From an uncultured Porphyromonadaceae bacterium (GTDB lineage Bacteria > Bacteroidota > Bacteroidia > Bacteroidales > Muribaculaceae), in assembly GCA_947178175.1 (NCBI GenBank), contig CAMWXI010000002.1, positions 1 to 51,851 on the forward strand: DNA of 51,851 bases. The letters are read 5' to 3'. This document shows, one piece after another, positions 9,761-19,188 of this stretch. The position numbers and the translations under genes were made by a program. The notes beneath the pieces are model-generated. The model was not told the DNA's origin, did no database searches, and saw nothing but the letters and a program-made list of their open reading frames with translations. The number at the start of each line of letters is the position of its first letter. Positions within the stretch are counted from its first letter, which is position 1.

Positions 9761-10741
9761 ATGATTTCACTGGGTATAGATATAGGGGGAACCAATACAG
9801 CATTTGGCTTTGTGGATGAGTCGGGACATATATTGGCAAAGGGGAGTGTGCCGACAAGACCCCTTTCCGGAGGAGAAGAAACAGTCGGAGAATATATATC
9901 ACGTCTTGCAGAGGGGATAAGGGCTCTTCATAGGGAGCTTTCCGAGACTCGGGAGATTGCAGGAGCCGGAGTGGGAGCTCCATGTGCCAATTCTTCAAGC
10001 GGAAACATAGAGGGAGCGACAGATCTGCCGTGGCCCTCACCTGTTCCGTTGCGCTATCTGCTTGAGGAGAAGTTGGGAGTGAGAGTGGAGATAGCCAATG
10101 ACGCCAATGCTGCGGCGGCCGGAGAAATGGCCTATGGTGCAGCGCGCGGATATAAGAATTTTATGATGATAACGTTAGGCACCGGTGTTGGCGGAGCCGT
10201 GGTATGTGACGGCCATCTCCTTTCCGGAAGTCGGGGACTTGCAACAGAGTTGGGCCACATACCCGTATTTTTCCCTTCGGAAAGGATGTGTGGCTGTGGT
10301 CGAAAAGGGTGTCTGCAGACGTATTGCTCTTCAAAGGGCGTGATTTCAACAGCCCTGCAGTTGCTTAAGGAGGATCGTCCGGAGTTTCAGGACACGCCTC
10401 TCCGCAATATGGAAGATGAACTGACTCCTAAGAAGATTTATGAGGCTGCGGAGCAGGGGGATAAACTGGCGCGGGAGATATTCAGGATTACGGGAGAGGT
10501 GCTTGGGCAATCGTGTGCCCATTATGCTGCTTTCTGCGATCCTGATGCCATTGTGCTGTTCGGGGGTGTTGCCAAGGCAGGAAAATATTTGTTGCCGGCG
10601 ATGCGTGAGAGTTTTGAGAAACATGTGTTGCATCTGTATGGACATAGAGTTGAAATCCTCTTCTCAGCAATGCCGGATGCGGATGTAGCAATCTTAGGCG
10701 CGGCAGCACTTGTACATATAATCAACGATAAGGAGAATTGA
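9761..10741 (+). CDS. ROK family protein (glucokinase-like)
   Basis: LGIDIGGTNTAFG ATP-binding motif; ROK zinc motif CGCGRKGCLQTYCSS; ATG at 9761 preferred over TTG 9752. Confidence 0.9.
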   Translation: MISLGIDIGGTNTAFGFVDESGHILAKGSVPTRPLSGGEETVGEYISRLAEGIRALHRELSETREIAGAGVGAPCANSSSGNIEGATDLPWPSPVPLRYLLEEKLGVRVEIANDANAAAAGEMAYGAARGYKNFMMITLGTGVGGAVVCDGHLLSGSRGLATELGHIPVFFPSERMCGCGRKGCLQTYCSSKGVISTALQLLKEDRPEFQDTPLRNMEDELTPKKIYEAAEQGDKLAREIFRITGEVLGQSCAHYAAFCDPDAIVLFGGVAKAGKYLLPAMRESFEKHVLHLYGHRVEILFSAMPDADVAILGAAALVHIINDKEN

Positions 10742-10744
10742 AGG

Positions 10745-11485
10745 ATGGCACTATTGGAAGTATGTTGCGGCGACATCAGGAGTGTGAAAAATGCTGCCGT
10801 TGGAGGCGCCGACCGAATAGAGTTGTGCAGCAGTCTGGAAACCGGTGGAGTGACCCCTTCAGCAGGATTGATTAGAGAGGCTGTAAGGATTTTCCCCGGT
10901 CCGGTGAATGTGTTGATACGTCCGAGGAGTGGCGATTTTCTGTACACTCCGGAGGAGGTAGACGTGATGATAGAGGATGTGAAGATGGCTGTGGCTTTGG
11001 GAGCGTCAGGAATCGTAATAGGCGCTCTGACTACCGACGGAAGCGTGGATAAAGCGACAGTGAAACGACTGATTTCTGTGGCCGGCGGGTTGCCTGTGAC
11101 TTTTCACCGGGCATTTGATATGTGTGCCGATTCAGAACAGGCGATGAGGGATATCATAGAATCGGGATGTTCCCGCGTCCTCACCTCCGGACAGAAGGCA
11201 TCGGCAATGGAAGGCTCTGATTCACTTAGGAGGATGGTTGTGAAAAGTGAAGGAAGAATAATCATTCTTGCCGGTGGTGGTGGCAGCTCGGAGAATGTAG
11301 TAGAATTAATTGGCAGAACGGGTGTGGATGAGGTCCATGCCTCGGCAAAGAGAATGTTGCCGAGTGATATGAGATTCCGTCGGGGTGGAGTCAGTATGGG
11401 GAAGAAAGATGCGGATGAATATCAGTTCCCTTGCACGGACTCTTCCGAGGTGCGGTTGATAAAGGAAAGATTGGAGAGAATATGA
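10745..11485 (+). CDS. cutC: copper homeostasis protein CutC family
   Basis: LEVCCGDIRSVKNAAVGGADRIELCSSLETGGVTPS; VNVLIRPRSGDFLYT; VTFHRAFDM. Confidence 0.92.
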   Translation: MALLEVCCGDIRSVKNAAVGGADRIELCSSLETGGVTPSAGLIREAVRIFPGPVNVLIRPRSGDFLYTPEEVDVMIEDVKMAVALGASGIVIGALTTDGSVDKATVKRLISVAGGLPVTFHRAFDMCADSEQAMRDIIESGCSRVLTSGQKASAMEGSDSLRRMVVKSEGRIIILAGGGGSSENVVELIGRTGVDEVHASAKRMLPSDMRFRRGGVSMGKKDADEYQFPCTDSSEVRLIKERLERI

Positions 11486-14034
11486 AAAGATTTTTAGCAG
11501 GGCTGAGCATAGTGTGCTTCAGTTCGATAATAGGCTTTGGTTATGAAATGCCGCAGGATATGCGGTTAAAGCTGCAGGGAGTCCAATGTGAAGAAGCCCG
11601 GGAATACATGGATTGGATTTACAAATATCTTCCATATCCTGACTATACGGCCTATTCTCCGGAGTTCTTTCTTGAGAATGTAGAGATGTCGCTTAAGGCA
11701 CGCAAGGAGCTTCCGTGGGGGATGAAGGTGCCGGAGCGGGAATTCCGCCATTTTGTGCTTCCCGTCAGAACCAACAACGAGATGCTTGACGGGTTTCGTT
11801 CGGCCTATTATGATGAGCTTAAGAGAAGAGTAGACGGGCTTGACATGAAGGATGCCATATTGGAGGTGAACAGATGGTGTAGGGAAAAGGCCACGTACGC
11901 TCCCTCCGACGGCCGCACCAGCAATCCGCTGAGCACAATCAGCCAGGCGATAGGAAGATGTGGTGAGGAATCAACATTGTTGGTAGCTGCCCTGCGAACG
12001 GTTGGAATACCGGTGCGTCAGGTCTATACCCCCCGCTGGGCCCATACGGATTCCAATCATGCCTGGGTAGAAGCCTGGGCAGACGGCGAATGGTTCTTTT
12101 TAGGTGCCTGCGAACCGGAGCCGGTGTTGAATCTTGCATGGTTTAACGAGCCGGCATCCCGTGGGATTCTGATGCATACGAATGTGTTCGGTCAATATGA
12201 CGGACCGGAGGAGTGTCTGAAACAGGATTCAATGCTGACACAGATTAATGTCACCTCCAACTATGCACCGACTGAGGAATTAAAGGTTAAGGTGGTAGAC
12301 AAAGATGGGAAACCGATCAAGGGTGCTGACGTAAGATTCTGCATCTATAATTACGCAGATCTTTATCCTGTAGTGAACCGTCCCACCGACTCAAAGGGAG
12401 AGGCAAGTCTGCGTGCCGGATTGGGAGACATACTTGTATGGGCCACATACGGAACAAACTTCGGAATTGCAAAAGGACGTCCCGGGGAAAAAACAGTAAC
12501 AGTCAAGCTTGACCATGGACAAGGTGAAAAGGGAGAGTTTGAAATGGAGATAGTTCCTCCGCAGGGAGGTGGTAAAAAGCCTGTTGTCAGCCGTGAGACG
12601 CGTGAAGAGAATGACCGCGTCATCTCTCGTGCCGACAGTATACGTCGGGAATATCTCTCCACGTTTGCCGCCGGAGACTCGTTACTCGCTCTTTCTCGTG
12701 GTAATCACCGCATTATCAGGGAATTTCTACATCATAGCGGTCCGATAGGAGAAAGAATAGTCCGCTCCCTCTGCGAAAAAGACCTTAGGGATATTCCCGA
12801 GGAAGTTCTGGATGATGCATACGCTCATGCAATGAAGGAGATGAGTGCAGCCACAATTTATCCTGTAAGGCTGAGTCAGCAGGAGATAGACGTAACTACG
12901 CTGAACCCGCGTGTAGACACCGAGGCACTTACACCTTATAAATGTTATCTGGCAGAGAGAATACCGGCTTCTTTGCGCGAGGAATCGCGCAGAAATCCGG
13001 AGGTGTTTGTGAACTGGGTGAAAGATAATATCGCGATAGAAGAAGATGGAAATCCCAATCATCTGACTATGGACGTAAGGAGAGTGTGGGATTTTCGAAA
13101 GTGTGATTCAGACAATAGAGATATCTTTTTTGTGGCGGCATGCAGGAGCATGGGAATCCCTTCGCGACTTGACCCGCTTAGCGGTCGTCCGCAGTATGCA
13201 GGAAGAGATGTGGCTGAGGGAGAAGAAGTGTGGAAATATGCAGATTTCAAAACGGGGGAAGACACACCGGTAATTGAAAAGGGGATTTTAGATCTCCGTT
13301 TATCACAGGGAAACGGAAAGGAAGACCCGGAGTATTATACCCACTTTTCAATCCTCCGGATTGAGAACGGCATTCCCTCTCAATTGGAATTTGACGATGG
13401 TGTCACTGCGTCTTCTATTTCAGCGGAAAAACCGCTGCTTGATGCCGGAGACTATCTTCTTGTGTCGGGTCGAAGACTTGCTGGGGGCGAAGTCCTGATG
13501 AAAGGCAAATTCTTTACTATCTATCCTTCACAGACTACTGCCGTTGATTTGGAAGTGCGCCACGATGAGAGTCGTATGGAGGTTATGGGAAGCCTTGATG
13601 CAGAGTCTCTGTATTATGATTTGGCGGAAGAGACAGACAAGAGCATTCTTTCCACGGTGGGACGCGGTTTTTATATTCTCGCGCTTATAAAGCCCAATGA
13701 CGAGCCCTCCGCCCATCTTCTGAATGAATTGTCAGCACTTAGTGCAAAGTCGGCAGAAACCGGTAAGGATATATTGTTCCTTTTTGAAAATGAGGAGGCT
13801 GCCTCAAGATTCGATCGTAGTCTGTATCCGGAACTGCCAGATGTGGCAAAATTCGGAGTTGATAAGAGCGGATCGGTTAGAAATGAGCTGATGGAAACAT
13901 TGCATCTGGAGAATAAAGATGAAAATATAGTAGTGCTTGCAGACAGTTTCAACAGGGTGGTGTTCCTTTCGGAAGGATATTCCATTGGATTGGTGGGCAG
14001 ACTTCTGGATGCGCTTAAATCATTGAATAAATAA
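11482..14034 (+). CDS. secreted transglutaminase-domain protein
   Basis: Signal peptide at ATG 11482 (overlaps cutC stop); GRCGEESTLLVAALRTVGIPVRQVY and NHAWVEAW core; second transglutaminase-like block further C-terminal. Confidence 0.82.
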   Translation: MKRFLAGLSIVCFSSIIGFGYEMPQDMRLKLQGVQCEEAREYMDWIYKYLPYPDYTAYSPEFFLENVEMSLKARKELPWGMKVPEREFRHFVLPVRTNNEMLDGFRSAYYDELKRRVDGLDMKDAILEVNRWCREKATYAPSDGRTSNPLSTISQAIGRCGEESTLLVAALRTVGIPVRQVYTPRWAHTDSNHAWVEAWADGEWFFLGACEPEPVLNLAWFNEPASRGILMHTNVFGQYDGPEECLKQDSMLTQINVTSNYAPTEELKVKVVDKDGKPIKGADVRFCIYNYADLYPVVNRPTDSKGEASLRAGLGDILVWATYGTNFGIAKGRPGEKTVTVKLDHGQGEKGEFEMEIVPPQGGGKKPVVSRETREENDRVISRADSIRREYLSTFAAGDSLLALSRGNHRIIREFLHHSGPIGERIVRSLCEKDLRDIPEEVLDDAYAHAMKEMSAATIYPVRLSQQEIDVTTLNPRVDTEALTPYKCYLAERIPASLREESRRNPEVFVNWVKDNIAIEEDGNPNHLTMDVRRVWDFRKCDSDNRDIFFVAACRSMGIPSRLDPLSGRPQYAGRDVAEGEEVWKYADFKTGEDTPVIEKGILDLRLSQGNGKEDPEYYTHFSILRIENGIPSQLEFDDGVTASSISAEKPLLDAGDYLLVSGRRLAGGEVLMKGKFFTIYPSQTTAVDLEVRHDESRMEVMGSLDAESLYYDLAEETDKSILSTVGRGFYILALIKPNDEPSAHLLNELSALSAKSAETGKDILFLFENEEAASRFDRSLYPELPDVAKFGVDKSGSVRNELMETLHLENKDENIVVLADSFNRVVFLSEGYSIGLVGRLLDALKSLNK

Positions 14035-14052
14035 TATAAAGGATATAAAAAT

Positions 14053-15075
14053 ATGGGGATAACTTTGGTGAAACTTCCGGACGAGGAGAAGATACGTCCG
14101 TTGCCATTCTATCTGACCATGGAGGAATGGATAGCGAGAAAAGCTCCCGAGGGCGACTATTTTTTTATGTGGCAGGTGAATCCGACTGTGATTTTCGGAC
14201 GGAATCAGCAGATAGACACTGAGGTTAACATTACATATTGTAGGGAGCATGGGATAGAGTTTTATCGTCGCAAGAGCGGAGGAGGATGTGTGTTTGCCGA
14301 CATGGACAACATTATGTTTTCCTATATTACCCCGGCTGATGAGGTGCAGACTACGTTTCATGCCTATGCTGCCAGAGTTGCGGAAATGTTGTGTGGGTTG
14401 GGCTTGAAAGCAGAGGCCGGAGGGCGCAACGATGTCATGATAGGCGGAAGGAAAGTTTCAGGAAATGCATTTTATCATATTCCGGGAAGAAGTATTGTGC
14501 ATGGCACTATGCTTTACTCCACCAATATGCATCATATGCTGAATGCTATCACACCCTCCCGCTCCAAACTCGAATCCAAAAAGGTTAAGTCAGTGGCATC
14601 GCATATAACCACTATATCCGAACATCTTCCCACACTTAAGATAGAGGATTTCAAAAGATACGCTGCAGATTTCATGGCAGATGATGAATGGGTACTTTCG
14701 GAAAAGGATATTCGCGAGATTGAGGAGATGTCGAAACCTTATTTCACCGAACGATGGATTGAGGGAAAGTGGAAGGGAGAACCGGTTGATGCGGCCAAGA
14801 GAATTGAAGGTGCCGGTGAATTCACAGTTATTCTCTGCCTGGACGATGAAGGAAGGATAGATGATGTCAATCTTCAGGGAGATTTCTTCCTTCTTCAAGA
14901 CGCAGACGAGATGCTGTTTGAGATTCTTAGAGGGATTAGGCCTGACGAAGATTCAATAAGAACGGCAATCTCGGGTAAAAAAGTAGAAGAGATAATCAGC
15001 GGATTAAGTAATGACGCATTTGTGAACCTGATTTCTGAAGCTGCCGGAAGGATAAGAGAGAATCCCGGGGATTAA
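14053..15075 (+). CDS. lplA: lipoate--protein ligase
   Basis: VIFGRNQQIDTEVN, RRKSGGGCVFADMDNIMFSYI, NDVMIGGRKVSGNAFY. Confidence 0.88.
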   Translation: MGITLVKLPDEEKIRPLPFYLTMEEWIARKAPEGDYFFMWQVNPTVIFGRNQQIDTEVNITYCREHGIEFYRRKSGGGCVFADMDNIMFSYITPADEVQTTFHAYAARVAEMLCGLGLKAEAGGRNDVMIGGRKVSGNAFYHIPGRSIVHGTMLYSTNMHHMLNAITPSRSKLESKKVKSVASHITTISEHLPTLKIEDFKRYAADFMADDEWVLSEKDIREIEEMSKPYFTERWIEGKWKGEPVDAAKRIEGAGEFTVILCLDDEGRIDDVNLQGDFFLLQDADEMLFEILRGIRPDEDSIRTAISGKKVEEIISGLSNDAFVNLISEAAGRIRENPGD

Positions 15076-15098
15076 GATAAAGAGAAGGAATCAATCAT

Positions 15099-15845
15099 AT
15101 GGAGGAGAAAGAGATATTGAATCGGGCAGGACTGCTGTTGGGGACAGAAGGGATGAGACGGCTTTCAGAGGTTAGAATAATCATCTTCGGAGTCGGAGGA
15201 GTAGGTTCGTGGTGCGCGGAGAGTCTGGTGCGAACGGGAGTGAAACACCTTACCATTGTAGACAGTGATGATGTCTCGGTCAGCAACATCAACCGTCAGC
15301 TGATGGCCACTACCAAAACAGTGGGAGAGAGCAAAGTGGAAGCCTTGCGACGTCATCTGCTCGATATTCTTCCAGATGCAGAGATTATCACCCGTCATGA
15401 AAACTATACAAAGGAGAGAGAAGGAGAATTTAATCTTGAAGATTACGACGTGATAATAGATGCTATAGATTCTCTGAAGGATAAGGCTACATTAATAGAG
15501 AATGCCACACGTTGCAGCGGAAGATTCTATTCATCGATGGGGGCAGCTCTCAAGTGTGACCCCACCAGGGTCAGGGTAGCGGAGTTCTGGCAGGTTAAGG
15601 GGTGTCCTCTCGCCCGGGCACTCCGCAACAGGTTTAAGAAATCAGGTATATTCCCCGGGCGTAAGTTTAAATGTGTATACAGCGAGGAGTTGCTTTCCAA
15701 TGAAGGTCAGGAATGGCTTGATAACGTAGACAATAGTCACGACCAGGATAGAAAAGCCTCAATCAACGGTTCGCTGATGCATATAACGGCTATTTTTGGT
15801 CTTATGCTCGCGGGGCTGGCAATTAGTGAAATAGTTAAGAGATAG
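15099..15845 (+). CDS. tcdA: ThiF/E1-like tRNA threonylcarbamoyladenosine dehydratase
   Basis: IIFGVGGVGSWCAESLVRTGVKHLTIVDSDDVSVSNINRQ. Confidence 0.88.
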   Translation: MEEKEILNRAGLLLGTEGMRRLSEVRIIIFGVGGVGSWCAESLVRTGVKHLTIVDSDDVSVSNINRQLMATTKTVGESKVEALRRHLLDILPDAEIITRHENYTKEREGEFNLEDYDVIIDAIDSLKDKATLIENATRCSGRFYSSMGAALKCDPTRVRVAEFWQVKGCPLARALRNRFKKSGIFPGRKFKCVYSEELLSNEGQEWLDNVDNSHDQDRKASINGSLMHITAIFGLMLAGLAISEIVKR

Positions 15846-15849
15846 AGAA

Positions 15850-16221
15850 ATGGCAGCATTCTGGACAATTTTATTGTTGGTGGTTTCCAATATTTTTATG
15901 ACTTTGGCATGGTATGGACATCTTAAGATGCAGGACTTGAAATGGATAAGTAATACAACCCCTTTGATAGTAGTTATACTCATATCCTGGGGTATTGCAT
16001 TGATGGAATACTGTTGTCAGGTTCCGGCAAACAGGATGGGCTTTCACGGCAACGGGGGACCTTTTACCCTGATGCAGTTGAAAGTGATTCAGGAGGCGAT
16101 TACTTTGATAATATTCACAGTCTTTACAGTGGTATTTTTCAAAGGGGAGCAATTACATTGGAATCATTTTGCAGCTTTTGTGTGTCTGATACTCGCTGTC
16201 TATTTTGTCTTCATGAAATAG
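15850..16221 (+). CDS. DMT family (DUF486) membrane protein
   Basis: 123 aa, four TM; NIFMTLAWYGHLK, EYCCQVPANRMG. Confidence 0.85.
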   Translation: MAAFWTILLLVVSNIFMTLAWYGHLKMQDLKWISNTTPLIVVILISWGIALMEYCCQVPANRMGFHGNGGPFTLMQLKVIQEAITLIIFTVFTVVFFKGEQLHWNHFAAFVCLILAVYFVFMK

Positions 16222-16256
16222 GTAAAGCAACATCTATTACAACATACGTTGATATT

Positions 16257-16814
16257 ATGATACAAGAAATTAAGGAATATAACAAGAAGTTTGTAGAGTC
16301 AGAGGGATATCTCCGGTTTGCCACTGATAAGTATCCTGACAAGAAAATAGCGATAGTCACATGTATGGACACCCGGTTGGTGGAGCTTCTGCCGGCTGCA
16401 TTAGGGCTTCGTAACGGTGATGTAAAAATCATCAAGAACGCCGGAGGGACAATAACCAATCCGTTTGATTCAACAATGCGTTCGTTGCTGATAGCAGTTT
16501 ATGAGCTTGGGGTTAATGAAATCATGGTGATAGGTCACACAGGGTGCGGAGTGCAGGGTATGGACGCTTCCCACATGTTGGAGATAATGAAGGAGCGTGG
16601 TGTGAGCGAAGAACATATCACGTTAATGGAGCATTGCGGCATCAATCTCAAGGAGTGGCTTCATGGTTTTGAAGATACTGACGAGGCAATAGCAGAGACA
16701 GTAGACCTTATATCCCATCACCCTTTGATGCCTCCCGAGGGTGTGAATGTGCAGGGTTTCATAATGGACAGCTTCACCGGTGCGCTCCGTCATATAGATG
16801 TAAGAAAGTTTTGA
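16257..16814 (+). CDS. beta-carbonic anhydrase
   Basis: IVTCMDTRL ... IVIGHTGCGVQG-type zinc motifs (CxDxR, HxxC); ATG 16257 preferred to the longer ORF start. Confidence 0.88.
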   Translation: MIQEIKEYNKKFVESEGYLRFATDKYPDKKIAIVTCMDTRLVELLPAALGLRNGDVKIIKNAGGTITNPFDSTMRSLLIAVYELGVNEIMVIGHTGCGVQGMDASHMLEIMKERGVSEEHITLMEHCGINLKEWLHGFEDTDEAIAETVDLISHHPLMPPEGVNVQGFIMDSFTGALRHIDVRKF

Positions 16815-17032
16815 AGAGGTTGTTCTTTCGCCGGAGATAGACGGACTCACGGATACTTCCTTATAAATATGACAGATAAAATATCAAGGCATAGAAATTT
16901 ATAAAGTTGGGGTAATAAAGATAAATTACTAATTTTACGCCCTAAAGTATTGTGGAAGATATCTAACGGAAGTGATATATTCTCATTTCTGCGAATCTTC
17001 ACTCGCGAATCAGATTATTATTACTCATATTA

Positions 17033-18991
17033 ATGAAAACAAAGAAATGTTTCAGGAGCGAAATGCTCCTTGCCTTAGCGGGTCTTGCCTTTCCAATGAT
17101 GGTCAATGCAGCCGACGGAAAGCTTGACGGCACTCCGATTGGCTCAGAACGTGGTTATGACTACGAACAGAAAGCAGTGGTGATGAATGTACAGGGCCGA
17201 GCTTTTGATGGAGATTTCAACACTTATTTTGCCTCGGATGTCCGTTCATACGGTTGGGTTGGACTTGACTTGGGTGAACCGCATATAATCACCCGTGTTG
17301 GTTGGGCAGCCAGAAATGATGGTGTTGGTCCCGGCAGAATGGTGTGTGGTATTATTCAGGGTGCAAACTCAAGCGACTTTCTGGATGCCCTTCCAATCTA
17401 TATCATCACGGAGAATGGGAAAATAGGTGCTTTTGACTATGGCGATGTCAACTGCACCCGCGGATTCCGCTATGTGCGTTTTGTCAGTACCGGCGACAGT
17501 CGTTGCAACGTTGCTGAATTAGAGTTTTACGGACACCCCGGGGAGGGAGATGATTCTCACCTGATGCAGGTTACCAATCTTCCGACAGTTATCGTAAATA
17601 CAGTAGATGCACAGGAACCATACGACAAGGAACATGATATAAAGGGAAATATAATTATCATAAATGAGAATTGTATTGACACTGAGGCCTCTGGAACAAT
17701 CCGTGAACGCGGAAATGCAAGTCGTCAGTTCCCGAAGAAGCCGTGGCGCATAAAGTTTGACAAGAAGCAGAATGTGCTTGATGCTCCCGCCAAGGCAAAG
17801 AAATGGACACTCATCAACAACTATGGCGACAAGACTCTTATGCGAAATATAGTGGCGTTCGAGATTTCCCGTCGCCTTGATATGAAGTATGTGCCCTACT
17901 GCCAGCCCGTTGATGTCATTCTCAATGGTGAATATAAGGGATGCTATCAGCTTTGTGACCAGATGGAGGTCAATAGCGGCCGTGTGAATATCACAGAGAT
18001 GGAGACTACTGACATTGAAGGAGATGCACTGACCGGAGGTTACTTCATGGAGATTGACGGATATGCAGACCAGGAGCCTGCAAATGAGTGGTTTGCTACC
18101 CCTCACCAGACTCCCGTGACTATCAAGTCTCCTGATGATGGCGGAACTCCCGAACAGTATAACTACATCAAGAATTATTTTCAGGAGATGGAGGAATTGG
18201 TGTATTCACGCAATTTTGACCCGGTTGCAGGTTATCGCTCGATGTTTGACGCCGATTCGTTCCTGAGATTTTTTATGGTGCAGGAGCTTTCCGGTAATCC
18301 CGATGGATTCTGGAGCACATACATGTATAAAGATCGTCTTGACCCGATTATCTATACCGGACCGGTATGGGATTTTGATATTGCGTTTGATAATGATTCG
18401 CGTGTCTACCCCGTAAATAATATCTCCGGATTCCTCGGCTTCTCAGGAAGAGCATCTTCAGCAGGCAGATTCAGGGAATTTGCTTCCTGCATCATCAACA
18501 GTGACATCCAGGCAATTGAGGAGCGTGGACGCATATGGTCGTTGGCAAGAAATGACAACGGCCTCACATCGTCTGATATGCTTGCATTTATTGATGAATG
18601 GGCGAACGTACTTGATAAGTCTCAGACCCTCAACTTTAAAAGATGGCCTATTCTAAACAAGCAGGTTCACATGAATCCCAGAGCCGCCGGTTCTTACAAA
18701 GGAGAAGTTGACTACCTGAAACAATATCTTAGCAGCCGTTTCACCCGTCTTGACCAGCTTATGGGTTATGACCCTTCAATTTCAAGTGTTAAGAATGTGT
18801 TCGCAGTTGACGGTATAGAAGGAATCTGCGTTCAGGGGGGCAGCATAGAGGTTACAACGGGAGAGGAATTCAGTATTTATGCACCTGACGGACATATCGT
18901 GTTCCGTGGGCAAGGAAAGAGAGAATCACTCGCTCCGGGTCTTTATATTGTCCGCACAGCGGCGGGGAGTGCCAAAGTGATGGTGAAGTAA
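17033..18991 (+). CDS. secreted CotH kinase family protein with N-terminal discoidin-like domain and C-terminal sorting-like domain
   Basis: Signal peptide; RERGNASRQFPKKPWRIKFDKK, NNYGDKTLMRN, YQLCDQMEVN (CotH); FDGDFNTYFASD...VGLDLG (F5/8 type C-like); terminal GLYIVRTAAGSAKVMVK. Confidence 0.83.
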   Translation: MKTKKCFRSEMLLALAGLAFPMMVNAADGKLDGTPIGSERGYDYEQKAVVMNVQGRAFDGDFNTYFASDVRSYGWVGLDLGEPHIITRVGWAARNDGVGPGRMVCGIIQGANSSDFLDALPIYIITENGKIGAFDYGDVNCTRGFRYVRFVSTGDSRCNVAELEFYGHPGEGDDSHLMQVTNLPTVIVNTVDAQEPYDKEHDIKGNIIIINENCIDTEASGTIRERGNASRQFPKKPWRIKFDKKQNVLDAPAKAKKWTLINNYGDKTLMRNIVAFEISRRLDMKYVPYCQPVDVILNGEYKGCYQLCDQMEVNSGRVNITEMETTDIEGDALTGGYFMEIDGYADQEPANEWFATPHQTPVTIKSPDDGGTPEQYNYIKNYFQEMEELVYSRNFDPVAGYRSMFDADSFLRFFMVQELSGNPDGFWSTYMYKDRLDPIIYTGPVWDFDIAFDNDSRVYPVNNISGFLGFSGRASSAGRFREFASCIINSDIQAIEERGRIWSLARNDNGLTSSDMLAFIDEWANVLDKSQTLNFKRWPILNKQVHMNPRAAGSYKGEVDYLKQYLSSRFTRLDQLMGYDPSISSVKNVFAVDGIEGICVQGGSIEVTTGEEFSIYAPDGHIVFRGQGKRESLAPGLYIVRTAAGSAKVMVK

Positions 18992-19018
18992 GAACTTAAC
19001 TAATAGTCTTATATATCA

Positions 19019-19057
19019 GGGTGTGTCAAAATGAAATATCTTGGCACACCCTTTTTT
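19019..19057 (+). terminator. intrinsic terminator after CotH gene
   Basis: GGGTGTGTCAA(19019-19029)/TTGGCACACCC(19041-19051), one G-U pair, followed by TTTTTT. Confidence 0.8.
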
Positions 19058-19188
19058 CTGCCGGTAAGAGCTTCGTTATTGAGGATTGAGGTCCGTAGTT
19101 CTTTTGTTTGCTTTTGACAACAAACTATTATTCAGGGTTGGTTGTTCAAAAATATAAAATCCATATTGCTATTATAACTTAACCTGAT

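Noticed and set aside
16014-16256. 5' extension of the carbonic anhydrase ORF
   Set aside because: It lies inside the DUF486 gene in another frame; the beta-carbonic anhydrase begins at MIQEIKEYN (ATG 16257).
17519-18106. 195-aa minus ORF inside the CotH gene
   Set aside because: Antisense shadow of a strongly coding frame, no recognisable motifs.
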